A stretch of DNA of 64,000 nt from Diphasiastrum complanatum (GCA_029204225.1 CM055110.1:42947862-43011861), one strand, 5' to 3'; positions 22,502 through 33,981 are shown, counted from the first letter of the stretch. A program made the numbers and translations. The notes: a model not told the origin generated them from the letters alone.

Positions 22502-22702
22502 TCACTGTCTCTCTTTATCTTTAATAATCATCTTTGTTGTGTAGTCATGAAGAAATTTTTTTCTAACATATGGATCTAAAAAATCAATAGATCTTCTTTT
22601 GCTCAAGTCTATGTATTCGGAGAAAACAACTAAGGAGGATGACCTTTTAGGAACTTCCTCAACTACATAGCCAAATACTTTTATGAAAATGTCTCTCTTC
22701 AC
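22502..22702 (-). CDS. unassigned short open frame
   Basis: 66 codons, including FIKVFGYVVEEVPKRSSSLV and YVRKKFLHDYTTKMIIKDKE. No domain recognised. It lies on the opposite strand to the frame at 22127-22393 and on the same strand as those at 23117 and 23729. Confidence 0.25.
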   Translation of the reverse strand: MKRDIFIKVFGYVVEEVPKRSSSLVVFSEYIDLSKRRSIDFLDPYVRKKFLHDYTTKMIIKDKERQ

Positions 22703-23116
22703 AAAAATAATTTTATATGTATTTTGAGGGTATTTGGTAATGCTTTAATTGCCATTATTATTGTCATAGCATCTGAAGAAAATTTGCTATGATGAATGCA
22801 AATCTCTTTATTTACAAAGCTCTTCAAATAATGGGATAAAGATGAATCCCTTCTCATGATCCCTGGCTTTCCCTCACATATCCATGCCTTGTTGCAAAGG
22901 CATCTATCTCCACAGTAGCTTGTAAAATACGAGCAAAGGTCACATATCTGAAAACAAAATAATTATATTTGGATAGAAATCTCTTTCAAATAAAACCAAA
23001 TTTACTTACTAGATCACGCTCATCAGCTTGAATAATTACAACAAAAAGTAGATCATGACCAGCAACTATGGTCGTCAAAGCAGTGGATGGATTAGTTTCT
23101 GAAGACTGTGAGACAT

Positions 23117-23467
23117 CTACATGGCTTCAGTCCCATCGAGCCACTCACCTCCATCTTTGTAATTGTAATCAATAAAAGCACATAGATCATCACCCTCAAA
23201 ATCTATGAAGTCTGAGAATTCTTTGATGAAATTAGATAGAATTGACAATATTTCATTCTCCCTCAGATCAAGAACATCTCCAACATCATTCAAAGAGATG
23301 TATGGTACACTATTCGTGTAATACACCGGTGAATTGAGAATAGTCTTGCTTTTGTCATATGGATTCACGTCAGATAAGGATGAAATGGACAATGCACGAG
23401 ACTGGGCTGGGTCGTACATTGCTGCCAATCTTGTCTCCTCGTCAACACCCAAGATGTCAACACCCAA
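23117..23467 (-). CDS. unassigned acidic open frame, 116 codons
   Basis: It contains LGVDEETRLAAMYDPAQSRA, DKSKTILNSPVYYTNSVPYI and an acidic C-terminus (DFEGDDLCAFIDYNYKDGGE). Hydrophobic and charged residues alternate as in a real protein, but I know no match. Upstream the frame is open a little further, through a small tandem duplication (GATGTCAACACCCAAGA twice near 23454). It may be a fragment of an element or of a host gene. Confidence 0.3.
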   Translation of the reverse strand: MGVDILGVDEETRLAAMYDPAQSRALSISSLSDVNPYDKSKTILNSPVYYTNSVPYISLNDVGDVLDLRENEILSILSNFIKEFSDFIDFEGDDLCAFIDYNYKDGGEWLDGTEAM

Positions 23468-23728
23468 GACGTCATCAACAAAGCTGATTCTGATATCACA
23501 GAATTAGCGGATGATGAGACACCCTCAATGCTTAGCCTCAAAGTTCATGTCTCTTCAGGAACAAGAGCTGAAAGATAAAACACAAAATCCATGCCCTCCT
23601 ATACAAAGCGACTTGATCAATTGTGCTGGTTACAATGGACCACACGTTTAAAATCATTCACTATTTTCATGAATCAGCGGTTTTGAGCCTGCTTTGAAAG
23701 TGGTTGGCAGGTCATGGAAATGAATGAA

Positions 23729-23944
23729 TTATAGCCTATCCATTATCAATAGAGACTGATTCAGACTATCATAATATTGTTTATACAAGGCTGGAAAATA
23801 TAATTTATGTTCAGATCCAAACCTCTCAATATCAAAAGACATATTGAAATATGTCTTGTAGTGACCCACATAATTACCAACCCCAGATTCAACGAGGAAG
23901 GCATGCAAGACAAAATCGAAAGTATCAAAAAATGAGACAGCCAT
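23729..23944 (-). CDS. unassigned short open frame, 71 codons
   Basis: It contains FFDTFDFVLHAFLVESGVGN, YKTYFNMSFDIERFGSEHKL and YFPALYKQYYDSLNQSLLIM. It is rich in aromatic residues and unlike typical random translations. No family recognised. It lies upstream, on the same strand, of the frame at 23117-23467, with several stops between. Confidence 0.3.
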   Translation of the reverse strand: MAVSFFDTFDFVLHAFLVESGVGNYVGHYKTYFNMSFDIERFGSEHKLYFPALYKQYYDSLNQSLLIMDRL

Positions 23945-23959
23945 GTCTTCATAACTTCA

Positions 23960-26900
23960 AAAGTATTGCTACGACATGAGATGGATGAAAGTTACCCCAA
24001 AATCAGGCAATCCTCACGTGATGGCAATATTGGTGACTGACAAGATATCACAGCGATGTGAGGGATACAAGCGCATACAGACTGTGACCTAGACTTTCGC
24101 ATGATAGCGATACTGCAAAGAACAGGAAGTGTGGACACAAACAAGGGCTACGAGGAGTGAAAATCGAAAACTGAGTGAAAGTTATAAATTGATCAAATAA
24201 CATTTATATAGTTAAAACCAATAGTCGATCCAACAACGGATCAGATCTCACACGCATGATGTAACTGTCCACACGTGTGAGCCCACATGTGCAACAATAC
24301 ACGTCAATTTGCCATTCGGCCTGTGATGCCACGCAAATGTCAAAAATTGAATATCAATATAAATATGGCATAATATACTCGAGAATGAAGATATGAGTTG
24401 GTTAAGTATAAATCATGAAGAGGCCTAAGTCATTTTTCGAGAATATATCTCCTAGGTACTTGTCTTATAAACTAAGGGCTAGACCTTTAATAGGAAAAGA
24501 CATTGCCTTGGATAACCCTTAACTAGGTTGTCCATACGAAACGACTAGTTATGAAAAGACATGTTAAACTAGAGTAACTTTAACTCATAGTTAAGTATAC
24601 CTCTTATGGTATAGTTGAACGTATTTTCAGTTTAATTCTTAACTAGACCCTTTCGCGGAAGCGACGCACCTATTGTTTAAGAGGTGTGTTTGTTCGCCCC
24701 GTAGAACATATATTGATCTCACCCTTCAGTCTCAATCATCGGGAGAGAAGAGTTTATGCCTATGTAAGAGATTGAAGAAGTGAATACAGTTCTGTGAGTT
24801 ATTCTCCCTTATCTCTATTCTCCGCACTGTTGAGTGTGAGTGATCTTGAGTCTGCTAACAATCTCTAACGCATTTCATGAATTACTCTTTGATCAGACAG
24901 ATGCTCTAGTGCATTACAATCATTTGCTGTGTTTCCATAAAGCATGCTTTTAAGAACTGTCTTAAAATCATCTTATTCATCTGTCGCGAATACTTTTTTT
25001 TCGACACTCGAATAATGACTATCTTTGTGCAGTCTAGCACGATCATTGAATTAAGTTGTATGTATACAAATGAAATGACAATCCATGTCTGAAGAATTGA
25101 GTCCCATGCAAACACAATACTACAAATTAGGGAAATGACTGGCATGCAATCAGAACAATTCCATATTTTGCCAATTTTACTCACAAAACTGCAAAACTTC
25201 AGATGACCATAACTTTGGCTACAATACACCAAATTGGGTGCTATAAAGCTCAGTTTAGAGGAACAAGTGAATAAGATGCTTGCCACATTAGCTTTCCACC
25301 TAAGCATCACATGTGTGAGATTAGAGCTGCCAAAAAATTGTAGTAGGACGCACTTCCACAAGAAGGAATCATGCAAAAATGTGCAAACACCTCCCCAAGC
25401 TCATAATTGATGTTACCAACAGTCTTAAATAGCCTATTAGACTTCCATGAAGCATTCATATTGATCCTAAGATGCAATATAGGCTGAGAACGAAGATTTC
25501 TTGATTTGTAGAAGTCAAAATAGCTTCAAACTTGATGGAGATGGCGCATAAGCCACCAGCCATCAATTCACGGTCTGATAGCTTGCTGGGAAGGTAAAAA
25601 GGAATGCTAATCATGCTGTAATTAATTTCAGAATGATCTCCTTATGGATTTGGAGAGATCCATCCCCCAAAAATCACCAAAAATGGTCATTTTTTTGAAC
25701 TTTTTTTACTTCCTACAAGTTCAATTGCTGGAATTTTTGGTTCTAGCTTCAGGGAAAGCTTCAAAAGACTTTGATTCACCTCTTTAAAAGCTCTACATGG
25801 TGTTTTATAGTCATCTACTATCCAACTTTATGAAAAAACAAGCAAAAATGATGATTTTTGGCTATTTTCCGATTTTTTCATCACTATAAAGTGGAAATTC
25901 ATGACATACAACTCTTTATCTAACACATGCAAATAAATTTACAGAATTACAACCATCTAATTGATCTGATCTTGCTGGATTTTGGTTCTTACTATCTATT
26001 TTGTGCCAAAAACCATGAAAAACCAGACAATTTTGACCAAAACATAGCCTAGAATCATAAATCATTGGAGAGAACCGGCATGCATCATTAATTTCATCAT
26101 TAATGAACCCTAAAACGAAAGTATACTTGTCAAAAAATTCAGATCTACTAATGATTTGATCTACACATGAAAAAGCCCCAAAAAAGCATCACAAATTGGC
26201 CTTCAAGGACAATTCTCCATAAAACCACAAAGAATCCCAAGAGTAATGGATCTTAGAAACATGCAAAATGAAACTAGGATAGTACACCCACTTGCACACT
26301 TGCTATCCACCTTGGAAGAGAATTCCCATGGATCAAATTCAAAATTTCGACAAAAGGTAGCCCTTCTCCATGTTCTCCAATCTTCGTAAGCCTTGCTCTA
26401 ATATCACTATAAGAGAAGCTCCCTAAGATCCTGCTTACAAGACAAAACACAATGGAAAACACACTATGGAGCAACCACCCAACCAAGTAGAAGCAACCAA
26501 TCAGCTCTAGAAGCTTCACCCCCAAGCCAAGGAACAAAAGACATGAATGTAGAGTGAAACCCTGGCAGTGAATCAATGATCACAATGAGGATTAGGACGA
26601 GGTTGGCCTCTTCTTATAGAGCCATAAGCATTTTGGGCACATAGCCATGAATAGCCCTAAGTTCCCTATACATAGATTCACCTAGAATAGATCTATTACA
26701 TCCATGTCCTGTACAAGAAAATCAGGTGACGTGGATAGCCGGTCACTCCAAGTTTATATGATTATTGGTTATGCCTCAGCATTCTGGGCTTGGCCTGTAA
26801 AGTAATTAATAATCATATGAGGGCCCAGACCTATAATTGGACATAGGCTCACATGCATAGTGAATGACTGCTTTAATACAAGAATACGAGATCAATAGCT

Positions 26901-27160
26901 CAATATAGGTTGCATGGGGATCCTAGGGAGAATATTCTCTCTCTCATGAGGATAATATGTCCATTGGAAACTCGCCCATCCTCCTATTGGAAATTCAGTT
27001 TCTTGAGCCAGTTTCTCCTCTTCTCTCTTAGGTTCTTCACTATGGCTTGGGGGCTAGGTCCAGGAGGAAACTCCATGAGGCATCTAGGTTTCAATGGGTG
27101 GTTTTGCTCCACAGGTGTCCTTTTGGTTGTTTTGCAACAAGATCTAGTTAAATCTTCATA
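23960..27160. other. non-coding stretch, possible LTR remains near 24.2 kb
   Basis: CACACGTGTG occurs at 24270 beside other ACACG/CATGTG words, like the LTR-like blocks at 3 kb and 21 kb. From 24300 to 27160 I see no gene. The frames at 24906-25376 and 26274-26576 lack any known motif. A minus-strand stretch at about 26900-27150 could be coding (PPGPSPQAIVKNLREKRRNW), but I cannot place it. Confidence 0.4.
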
Positions 27161-27580
27161 AGGCGGTCCTTACTCTATCTCTCTCAAAATTTCATTAGAT
27201 ACATTCATCTCAATGAAATGTAGAGCCATTCTAGCTCTCTTCTTGTACTTTGGTATTTCAAGCTGTGCTTGAGGCTCCTCCTCAATACCAGGCACAATGT
27301 CCATAACATCCTAGAGTATTAAAATAGACTCCATTCTAAACTTTCAGATTGAGTAACTAGAAGTATTTAGTCTTTCATTTGCTTCTAGGAGATATCCTTC
27401 CAAAGGTGCCATTACATGAAGACTTCTTAGTTATTGGACAACAATATGTTTGAGCTTATTCCAATCAGACTTAATGTTGCTGCTCTCTTTCACTATAGGT
27501 ATTTTCAAGGATGTGCTACCTTCCTATGTGAAAAACATGCAACTGCATTTGAGATGGATCTCAAATATTTCAACAAAACT
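27161..27580 (-). pseudogene. copia gag N-terminal fragment
   Basis: On the minus strand it reads MAPLEGYLLEANERLNTSSY, then FRMESILILQDVMDIVPGIE and RARMALHFIEMNVSNEILRE. This is the same protein segment as the start of gag in the plus element at 30 kb, so the DNA of 27161-27580 is an inverted copy of about 29985-30390. Homology stops at 27160 in mid-domain. The sequence to its right is LTR-like, on the correct side to be its 5' LTR. Confidence 0.85.
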
Positions 27581-27589
27581 AACAAAATT

Positions 27590-28210
27590 TCCATAATTCA
27601 CGCGTGTGGGGAATGTCCACAAGTAAGATGGATCTAATTAAGCTTTGTGATTCGCACAGTGACCTGATTCTAGATTGATTAGCAAGATCTAGTTCAGAAG
27701 AAATGGCTTAACCACAATCTAGCATGATAAGCAACTGAATATGATAGCAATGAATCGATAATGAGCAAAATTACAAGATATTAATGTATAAGCATTAGCT
27801 TCAACACGAGTTAGAGAGAGAAAGATAGAGAGATAACAAGCAAAATAGTTTAGATCCAAAATAGCATGAGGTAGCTACAAAACTTTGGTTCTTCATCATT
27901 GATTGTGAGGAGAGCTACACATATTTATGGAGTTTGAGGTAGCTCGAGGTAGAACCACATCCATTCATTCCAAAATGACATCTAAAGTGACATCTAGAGT
28001 CTATGTGATATTTGTCACTTGCCATGCATGAAATTCTACCAACTTTTTACAAGTGTACTAGTTCTAACTAGCAAAGTACAAATCATCATGCATGTGTCCA
28101 TTACACTTTGTGCATGCCTTACATGTCACTATGCACACTTTTAATTTTGAGACTAGAGTGTTCTCTCTTGAGTTGTTGTGTTTGTGAACATGTTTAGCAT
28201 TTTACATTGA
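27590..28210 (-). repeat. LTR-like block beside the minus gag fragment
   Basis: It lies upstream (in the minus sense) of the gag fragment at 27161-27580. It has CACGCGTGTGGGG near 27600, a purine run (GAGAGAGAAAGATAGAGAG) near 27810, and no open frame. I infer a 5' LTR but see no primer-binding site. The block ends where another element's protease begins at 28225. Confidence 0.4.
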
Positions 28211-28224
28211 TTTAGTTTTGTTTC

Positions 28225-28641
28225 TCATGTATTGGACTTCATTGAAGTTAATTTTTGCAAATATTGGTCACTTCTTGTTAGAATAGACTTTTTACAAACT
28301 AAAAAAGGTACAAGAGTTGAGAAAAATTCCCTTTGGAATGTCATGTGGGAACTAGCCCCACTCTCAATCCACCATGTGTCATTGGAGTAGCTCTTGCTTG
28401 TTGGTATAGATGCCATCAAGGATGAATCAACTTCATCCTCATAATCCTCAATGGTAAGGTTGCCTTGCTTGCTCTCATCTTGTGCATTCTTCTTTTTGTA
28501 GCACTGGGATGCAAAGTGCCTCTTCTTTCCACAAAAGAAGTACTTTTGTTTGGCTTTGTCTTTTTTCTTTCCTTTGGAGCTTGATTCTTGATCATCATTA
28601 CTTTTTCCATGCTTTGGATCTTCTTCTTGGACTTCCATCAT
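28225..28641 (-). pseudogene. copia gag knuckle and protease start
   Basis: The frame has KYFFCGKKRHFASQCYKKKN (CX2CX4HX4C) and then NDTWWIESGASSHMT, the copia protease active-site region, with ESG where the norm is DSG. It is cut at about 28225, where LTR-like sequence begins. In orientation and content it must come from a different element than the gag piece at 27.2-27.6 kb. The knuckle is the same type as in the 2.3 kb and 30.9 kb elements. Confidence 0.85.
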
Positions 28642-28659
28642 CTAGTACATTTAGATTGA

Positions 28660-29450
28660 TTGTTTTTTATTGCTTATCAATGGAATTGACTCCTATCATG
28701 CGATATAGCTTAAAATAATTGTCTATCACTTGAGATCAAGTTAGAGTAATGTCGAGTTTATGACATTCATGTAACTTTGAATGCAGTGCTTACATGTGAG
28801 ACAACTCAATTTCGGTTCTACTTACTCATCATTGTTCTTTGAGTGGTCATAATTGACCAACATCACATCAGATAGCTCAATTTTTGTGTCTATCAATGTA
28901 AATAGCCCCATTTTGGTGTCTCTATCACTCGAGAAAGTCAAAATTTGCTACCTAACATATGATTTTGTTGCTTATTACTTGGCATGGCTCTATCAAGTGA
29001 CTAGACTCAACAAGTAATATATTAAGACAACTCAAGTTCAACCCCTTGTCAAACCCCTATTACACATGACAACTTAAATTTTATGTCTATGCATGGTTTT
29101 GTTGCTTATCACCCGACACGACTCATCAAGTGATCAGACTCAACCAATCCCAAGTCTAGTATACTAAGATAGCTCAAGCTTGACCCATTGTCAGCGAAAT
29201 TGACTCATATCACATGAGATAACTAAAATTTGATGTGTATATTTTGGAATAGCTCACTTTTGGTGAATATCACTAAAGGTTTCTCATAAAGTGACCAAAT
29301 TTGAGAAATTGTGTGCTCATGAAATAGATCAAAGTCGATTCCCATCTCTTGAGATAGTTCAAATCTAATTTCCAATACAAGATCTTGGTCCTTATCACTT
29401 GACATAGAAGATTGAGTGACTGAACTTGGTCAATCTAGGATTTGGAACAA
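28660..29450. repeat. degenerate tandem repeat, period about 134 bp
   Basis: GTTGCTTAT(C/T)AC starts at 28967 and 29101 (134 bp apart). Each copy is followed by TCAAGTGA(C/T)(C/T)AGACTCAAC, then AGTATA(T/C)TAAGA(C/T)A(A/G)CTCAAG. Weaker copies with GAATTGACTC(A/C)TATCA and TATCACTTGA words lie at 28670-28740, 29200 and 29390. No gene is present. Confidence 0.55.
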
Positions 29451-29459
29451 TCAATTTTG

Positions 29460-29984
29460 CCCCCTGATAGATTGAATCTAGTCCTTGGGCAGGATGATTA
29501 GTCTGCTGCTTGGAAGGACAAGAGAGCAATAGTTTTATTTTAAGAAGAGATTACAGTAGCATAGATGTAATATAGGAGCATGAGCACTTCAATAGATGGA
29601 CATTGCAAATGCTCAATTTTTCCTTGTCCCCCATAACCATCTCAAGAAAAACCCATTTAACGCTCTCAATGATCCTCTGAAATCAAAATCTAACTGTGAT
29701 ACAATCAATTAGTCCTAGCGATCCTCTCAACATTGTTGGTAGCACCTCTGCACAAGACCACAACCAAGGATTTCACAAACAAAGATGTTTGATCCATTCC
29801 TCAATGCTGGCAATCATCTAACAACGTTCGCCGAGCTGCTGCTAGCTATTTCCTTTCCATCCACTTAACACAAAGTTTGAAAACACCCCACCACATTTCC
29901 TTGCGCTCTTGTCCAAGTAGGATTCAAACTAGCCAAAGTGTCTCAATCCACTTTGTGTGTCTGATCTAGATAACTTGTTTTGTA
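29460..29984. other. non-coding stretch, nothing recognised
   Basis: This lies where the 5' LTR of the plus copia element should be. I find neither a primer-binding site nor an LTR match to 33982 onward, so the 5' end of the element seems lost or replaced. Confidence 0.45.
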
Positions 29985-31012
29985 GAATATTTGAGAGTCA
30001 TCTCAAATATAGTTGCAAGTGTTTCACATAGGAAGGTAGTACATCCTTGAAAATACCTATAGTGAAAGAGAGCAGCAAGTTTAAGTCTAATTGGAACAAG
30101 CTCAAACATATCTCAGTCCAATAACTAAGAAGTCTTCATTAAAATGGCATCTTAGGGAGGATATCTTCTAGAAGCCAGTGAAAGATTAAACACTTCTAAT
30201 TACTAAATTTGGAAGTTCAGAATGGAGTCTATTTTGATACTCCAAGATGTTATGGATATTGTGCTTGGTGTTGAGGAGGAGCCTCGAGCACAAGCTTAAA
30301 TTCTTGAGTATAAGAAAAGAGCTAGAATGGCTCTACATTTCATTAAGATGAATGTATCTAATGAAATTCTGAGAGAGATAGGATCTTGCACTACAACCAA
30401 AGAAGCTTGGGATGCACTCAAGACCATCTATGAAGCAAAGAATACTTCTAGAATACTCACTCTTAGGAATCAGATTTTCCAAAGTTTCCAAGAGAGTGCA
30501 TCTAACTATGTTCTGAGAGTTAAAGATTTACATAGAGAGCTTTCATGTGTTGGTGTTACTATTAACCAAGATGAGCTAGTTCAAGTCATACTGAATGGCT
30601 TGAGAGATGACTATGATAATCTTGTTCATTCATTTGCTATTAAGGAGGAATTGCCTAATCTAGAATCTCTCTAAGGAATTCTTATTTCTAAAGAATCTAG
30701 ACAAAGCTATAAACTCGAGCATGGTGGAAATGACAAAGCCCTCTTTGTCAAAGGCAAGCAGAAAGGAAGGAGTAAGAACCAGTTCTCTCAAGCATCCAAC
30801 AAAGACAAAGCCAAAGATTGAGACAAAGATGGTACAGAAGATAATACATCTCATCCTTCTAACTCAAAGACCAAGAAGAAGAAAGTGAAGTGTTTCTTCT
30901 GTGGCAAGAAGGGGCACTATGCCTCTAATTGCTTTAAGAAGAAAAACCAACTCAAACAAGCTAATCTCTCCAAAGAGATTGAAGAAGATTCTGTTGCAAG
31001 TGATGGAGAATG
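29985..31012 (+). pseudogene. copia gag with CCHC knuckle
   Basis: The UBN2-type gag runs from the GYLLEAN-like N-terminal region (decayed, before 30220), through MESILILQDVMDIVLG and EAWDALKTIYEAKNTSRILT, to DLHRELSCVGVTINQDELVQ and LNGLRDDYDNLVHSFAIKEE. A stop follows at about 30674. The frame resumes into KCFFCGKKGHYASNCFKKK (30888-30944), a canonical knuckle. Gag forms the particle shell. Stops near 30300 and 30674 prevent a single product. Confidence 0.87.
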
Positions 31013-31019
31013 ATCACTC

Positions 31020-31355
31020 ATGGTGTCCAGTTTTTCTTCATCACCTTTCAAGAAAGATGGAGCTTGGTACATAAATAGTGGAGCTTCTTCACATATGAGC
31101 TGTTCAAAGGAGTCATTTGACTAAATCTTTCCTTACAAAGGACTCAAGAGATCTATTTATACTGCAAATGATCATGAGTGCCCAATAGAAGGAATTGGCA
31201 ACATTCCATTGAAACTTGCTTCTTCAAAAGTTCTTGCACTTTCTAATGTTCTTTTAATTCCAAATCTTACAAAGAACTTAATTAGTGTGGGAAAGTTTCT
31301 TGATAATGGTTGTGATGTAAAGTTCAACTCCAATACTTGTTTTGAGCTATGACAT
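31020..31355 (+). pseudogene. copia protease
   Basis: GAWYINSGASSHMS is the active-site region, with NSG where a working protease has DSG, so the catalytic Asp is changed. IEGIGNIPLKLASSKVLALS and LLIPNLTKNLISVGKFLDNG follow, the usual copia protease C-terminus. A stop (after FEL, about 31350) separates it from integrase. Confidence 0.82.
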
Positions 31356-32465
31356 AGAAGGTTGGGTCATCCTAACTTTAAATCTATGTCTTCTATGGTT
31401 AAGAAGTTGAAGGCTATTGGTCTTCCAAAATCTCTTTCTAAAGATTTCAAGCCTTGTGAGACTTGTGCCCTAGCAAAGTCACACAAAAAGCCATATCAAA
31501 AGTCTTTTACAAAGACTACTCATCCTTTGGAGCTTATACACTCAGATGTACATTTTTTCTCTTCTAAAAGTATTGGTGGTGCAACATGTTTTATTGATGA
31601 CTTTACTAGATATACTTGGATGTATCTACTTTCTTCAAAGGCTATGGTTTTTGATCACTTCCTAATCTTCAAAGCTTATGTTGAGAAACAATTTTCTTTC
31701 AAAGTTAAAGCTTTAAGATGTGATGGAGGAGGTGAATACATCTCCAACAAGTTTCATGAATACTGTGAAGGTGAAGAAATAAAGAGAGAGTTTTCTTGTG
31801 CTTATTCTCCATCTCGATATGGAGTAGCTAAGAGGAAAAACAGATCTTTATGTGAATGTGCTAAAGCAATTCGAGTAGCAGCTTCTTTGCCTATTGAATA
31901 TTGGGGTGAAGCTATAAATTGTGCAAACTATTTGTGCAATAGATTACCTCACAATGCACTTGCTGGAAAATCACCTTTTGAAGTCTTGTTTAAGAAGAAA
32001 CCTAAGGTAGAGCACCTTAAAATTTTTGGTTGTGCTTGCTTTGTTCATGTGCCCTTAGAAACAAGGAAAAGAGATGATCCTAATTCTATTAAAGGGATCA
32101 TGGTTGGATATGCATCCAACAAGAAAGCTTACAGAATCTATGTTCCCTCTACCTCAACCATAATTGAGAGTAGAGATGTTATATTCCATGAAAATCAAAA
32201 ATACATTCTTGAGGAGGCCGAGTTCAAAGATTCTCACAAAGATACTCCAATCATCACCCTTGAAGACTATCATGGAGAGATGGGGCCGAAAATTGAGGAG
32301 TCACCTCGAATCTTTTCACCAAGGAGATCTCAAAGAGAAAGATCCGAGCCTAGAAGGCTTACCTATGAAGATAGAGGCAAGCAAGTGGAAATCAACTTCA
32401 CTAATTGTGCTTATTTTATTTCTCATGAGGAGCGAAGGATGTATATGATGCACTCAACTCAAAGG
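31356..32465 (+). pseudogene. copia integrase, catalytic Glu replaced
   Basis: A 373-codon open frame. HRRLGHPNFKSM and CETCALAKSHKKP form the zinc segment. LIHSDVHF gives the first Asp and FIDDFTRYTWMYLL the second. Where the related element at 1.5 kb has NGVAERKNRT, this copy has YGVAKRKNRS, so the catalytic Glu is Lys. Three residues (VTF in the relative) are also missing before FIDD. The C-terminal part (IFGCACFVHVP, IMVGYASNKKAYR) and the linker SPRIFSPRRSQRERSEP follow. The frame is open but the enzyme should be dead. Confidence 0.9.
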
Positions 32466-33616
32466 AATGGTACCTTGCCATGAAGGAGGAATATGATGCT
32501 TTGATGGCCAATAAGACATGGGAGCTTGTAAATCTTCCATCCAACAAGCATATCATTGCTTGCAAGTGGGTTTTTCGAGTCAAGTATAATCAAGATGGCA
32601 CAATCAGGTATAAGGCTAGGCTTTGTGCTAAAGGTTTTGCTCAAGTTTATGTACTTGATTACGAGGAGACCTTTGCCCCAGTTGCAAAGATGGTATCAAT
32701 TAGAATCATAATTTCTCTTGCTTGTTTTTTCAACTGACAAGTTCTCCAACTAGATGTCTCTAATGCATTTCTAAATGGATATCTAGAAGAAGAGATTTAT
32801 ATGGATCAGCCTATTGGATTCATCCATGACAAAGAAAAAGTTTGCTTGCTCTTCAAAAGTTTATATGGATTGAAGCAAGCTCCAAGGTCATGGTATTCTC
32901 AACTTAACACCTTTCTTGAGTCATTAGGATTTAATCTTAGTAACTATGATCCTTCCTTATATGTCAAGTTTTTTGATAAAGATATTGTCATTCTTCTTAT
33001 TTATGTTGATGATATCATTCTGACAGGAAGTAGTATCGAGTTAGTTGAGGAAACCAAGATTGCACTTGGAAAAGAGTTCAAGATGCAAGATCTTGGAAAA
33101 ATTCACTATATTCTAGGATTAGAGATTGACTTTCCTAAAGATAAAGCTTTTGTATGTCAATCCAAGTATGCTCTTTCAATGTTAAAGAAGTTCAATATGT
33201 TGAATTGTAAGAGTATAGAAACACATATGGAGCAAAATGTGAAGGACTCTAACAAAGGTGATGAAAGATCCTTCGTAGACATCACACTTCTTAGAAGTCT
33301 TATAGGCTCCTTAATTTTGCTCACAATAACTAGACCTGACATGAGCTTTAGTGTTCATAAGTTGAGCCAGGTTATGCAAAATCCTACTATCTATCATTGG
33401 AAAATGGCCAAGAGAGTGCTTAGATATATATCTTCAACTTTTATTTTGGTTTATTGTATAAAAGTGAGGATCTTTCTATTATTGGTTATTCTGACTCGGA
33501 TTTTGCAAGTGATAGAGCAGATAAAAATATACAAGCGCTTATGTCATATATCTTGGAGGAAACTTGATATCTTGGCTTTCCAAAAAGCAAGATACTGTAT
33601 CACTCTCATCATGTGA
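32463..33616 (+). pseudogene. copia reverse transcriptase, one in-frame stop
   Basis: Frame 32480-32737 has WELVNLPSNKHIIACKWVFR and KARLCAKGFAQVYVLDYEET. It ends in TGA after ACFFN, where relatives have Trp (FFKWKLYQLDV). The same frame then goes on with LQLDVSNAFLNGYLEEEIYM, SLYGLKQAPRSWYSQLNTFL and the active site LIYVDDIILTG. RPDMSFSVHKLSQVM marks the RT/RNase H connection. One base change would explain the stop. A frameshift near 33440 ends the homology in this frame. Confidence 0.9.
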
Positions 33617-33964
33617 AGCGAGTACAAGGCACTCACTACATCAACAAAGGAAGTGGTTTGGATCAAGAGGTTACTAGTCGAACTAAAGATAATCGTGGAA
33701 TTGGATCTACCTATGATCATGTGTGACAACATTTCAGCCCAAGCCCTTGCCAACAACCCGATATTCCATGCAAGGAGCAAGCATATCGAAGTTGCACATC
33801 ACTTCGTGAGAGAAAAGCTCATTGGAGGGGAAATCAATTTGGAGCACATCGACACATCATCTTGTATTGCTGATATGCTCACCAAACCTTTGAGCAAAAG
33901 TTCCTTCATTAAGCATAGAGCCAATCTTGGAGTTATACCAAGATCCATGTTCAAATCAATATAG
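33440..33964 (+). pseudogene. copia RNase H, frameshifted
   Basis: Near 33480-33620 the homology is spread over shifted frames (SDSDFASDRADKNIQ, then SWLSKKQDTVSLSSCEA). Frame 33653-33964 then gives the C-terminus: VWIKRLLVELKI, IMCDNISAQALANNPIFHAR, SKHIEVAHHFVREKL and IADMLTKPLSKSSF. RNase H removes the RNA strand during cDNA synthesis. At least two frameshifts disable it. The stop at 33964 is the natural end of copia Pol. Confidence 0.88.
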
Positions 33965-33971
33965 ATTATTT

Positions 33972-33981
33972 TTAGGAGGAG
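33972..33981 (+). promoter_or_regulatory. polypurine tract
   Basis: TTAGGAGGAG directly precedes TGTTAAAATTGG. It is the expected primer site for plus-strand DNA synthesis, just upstream of a 3' LTR and 8 bp after the Pol stop. Confidence 0.8.

Noticed and set aside
24906-25376. 156-codon minus frame as a gene
   Set aside because: Cys/Ser/Ile-rich composition without domain structure, in AT-rich DNA. I could not support it.
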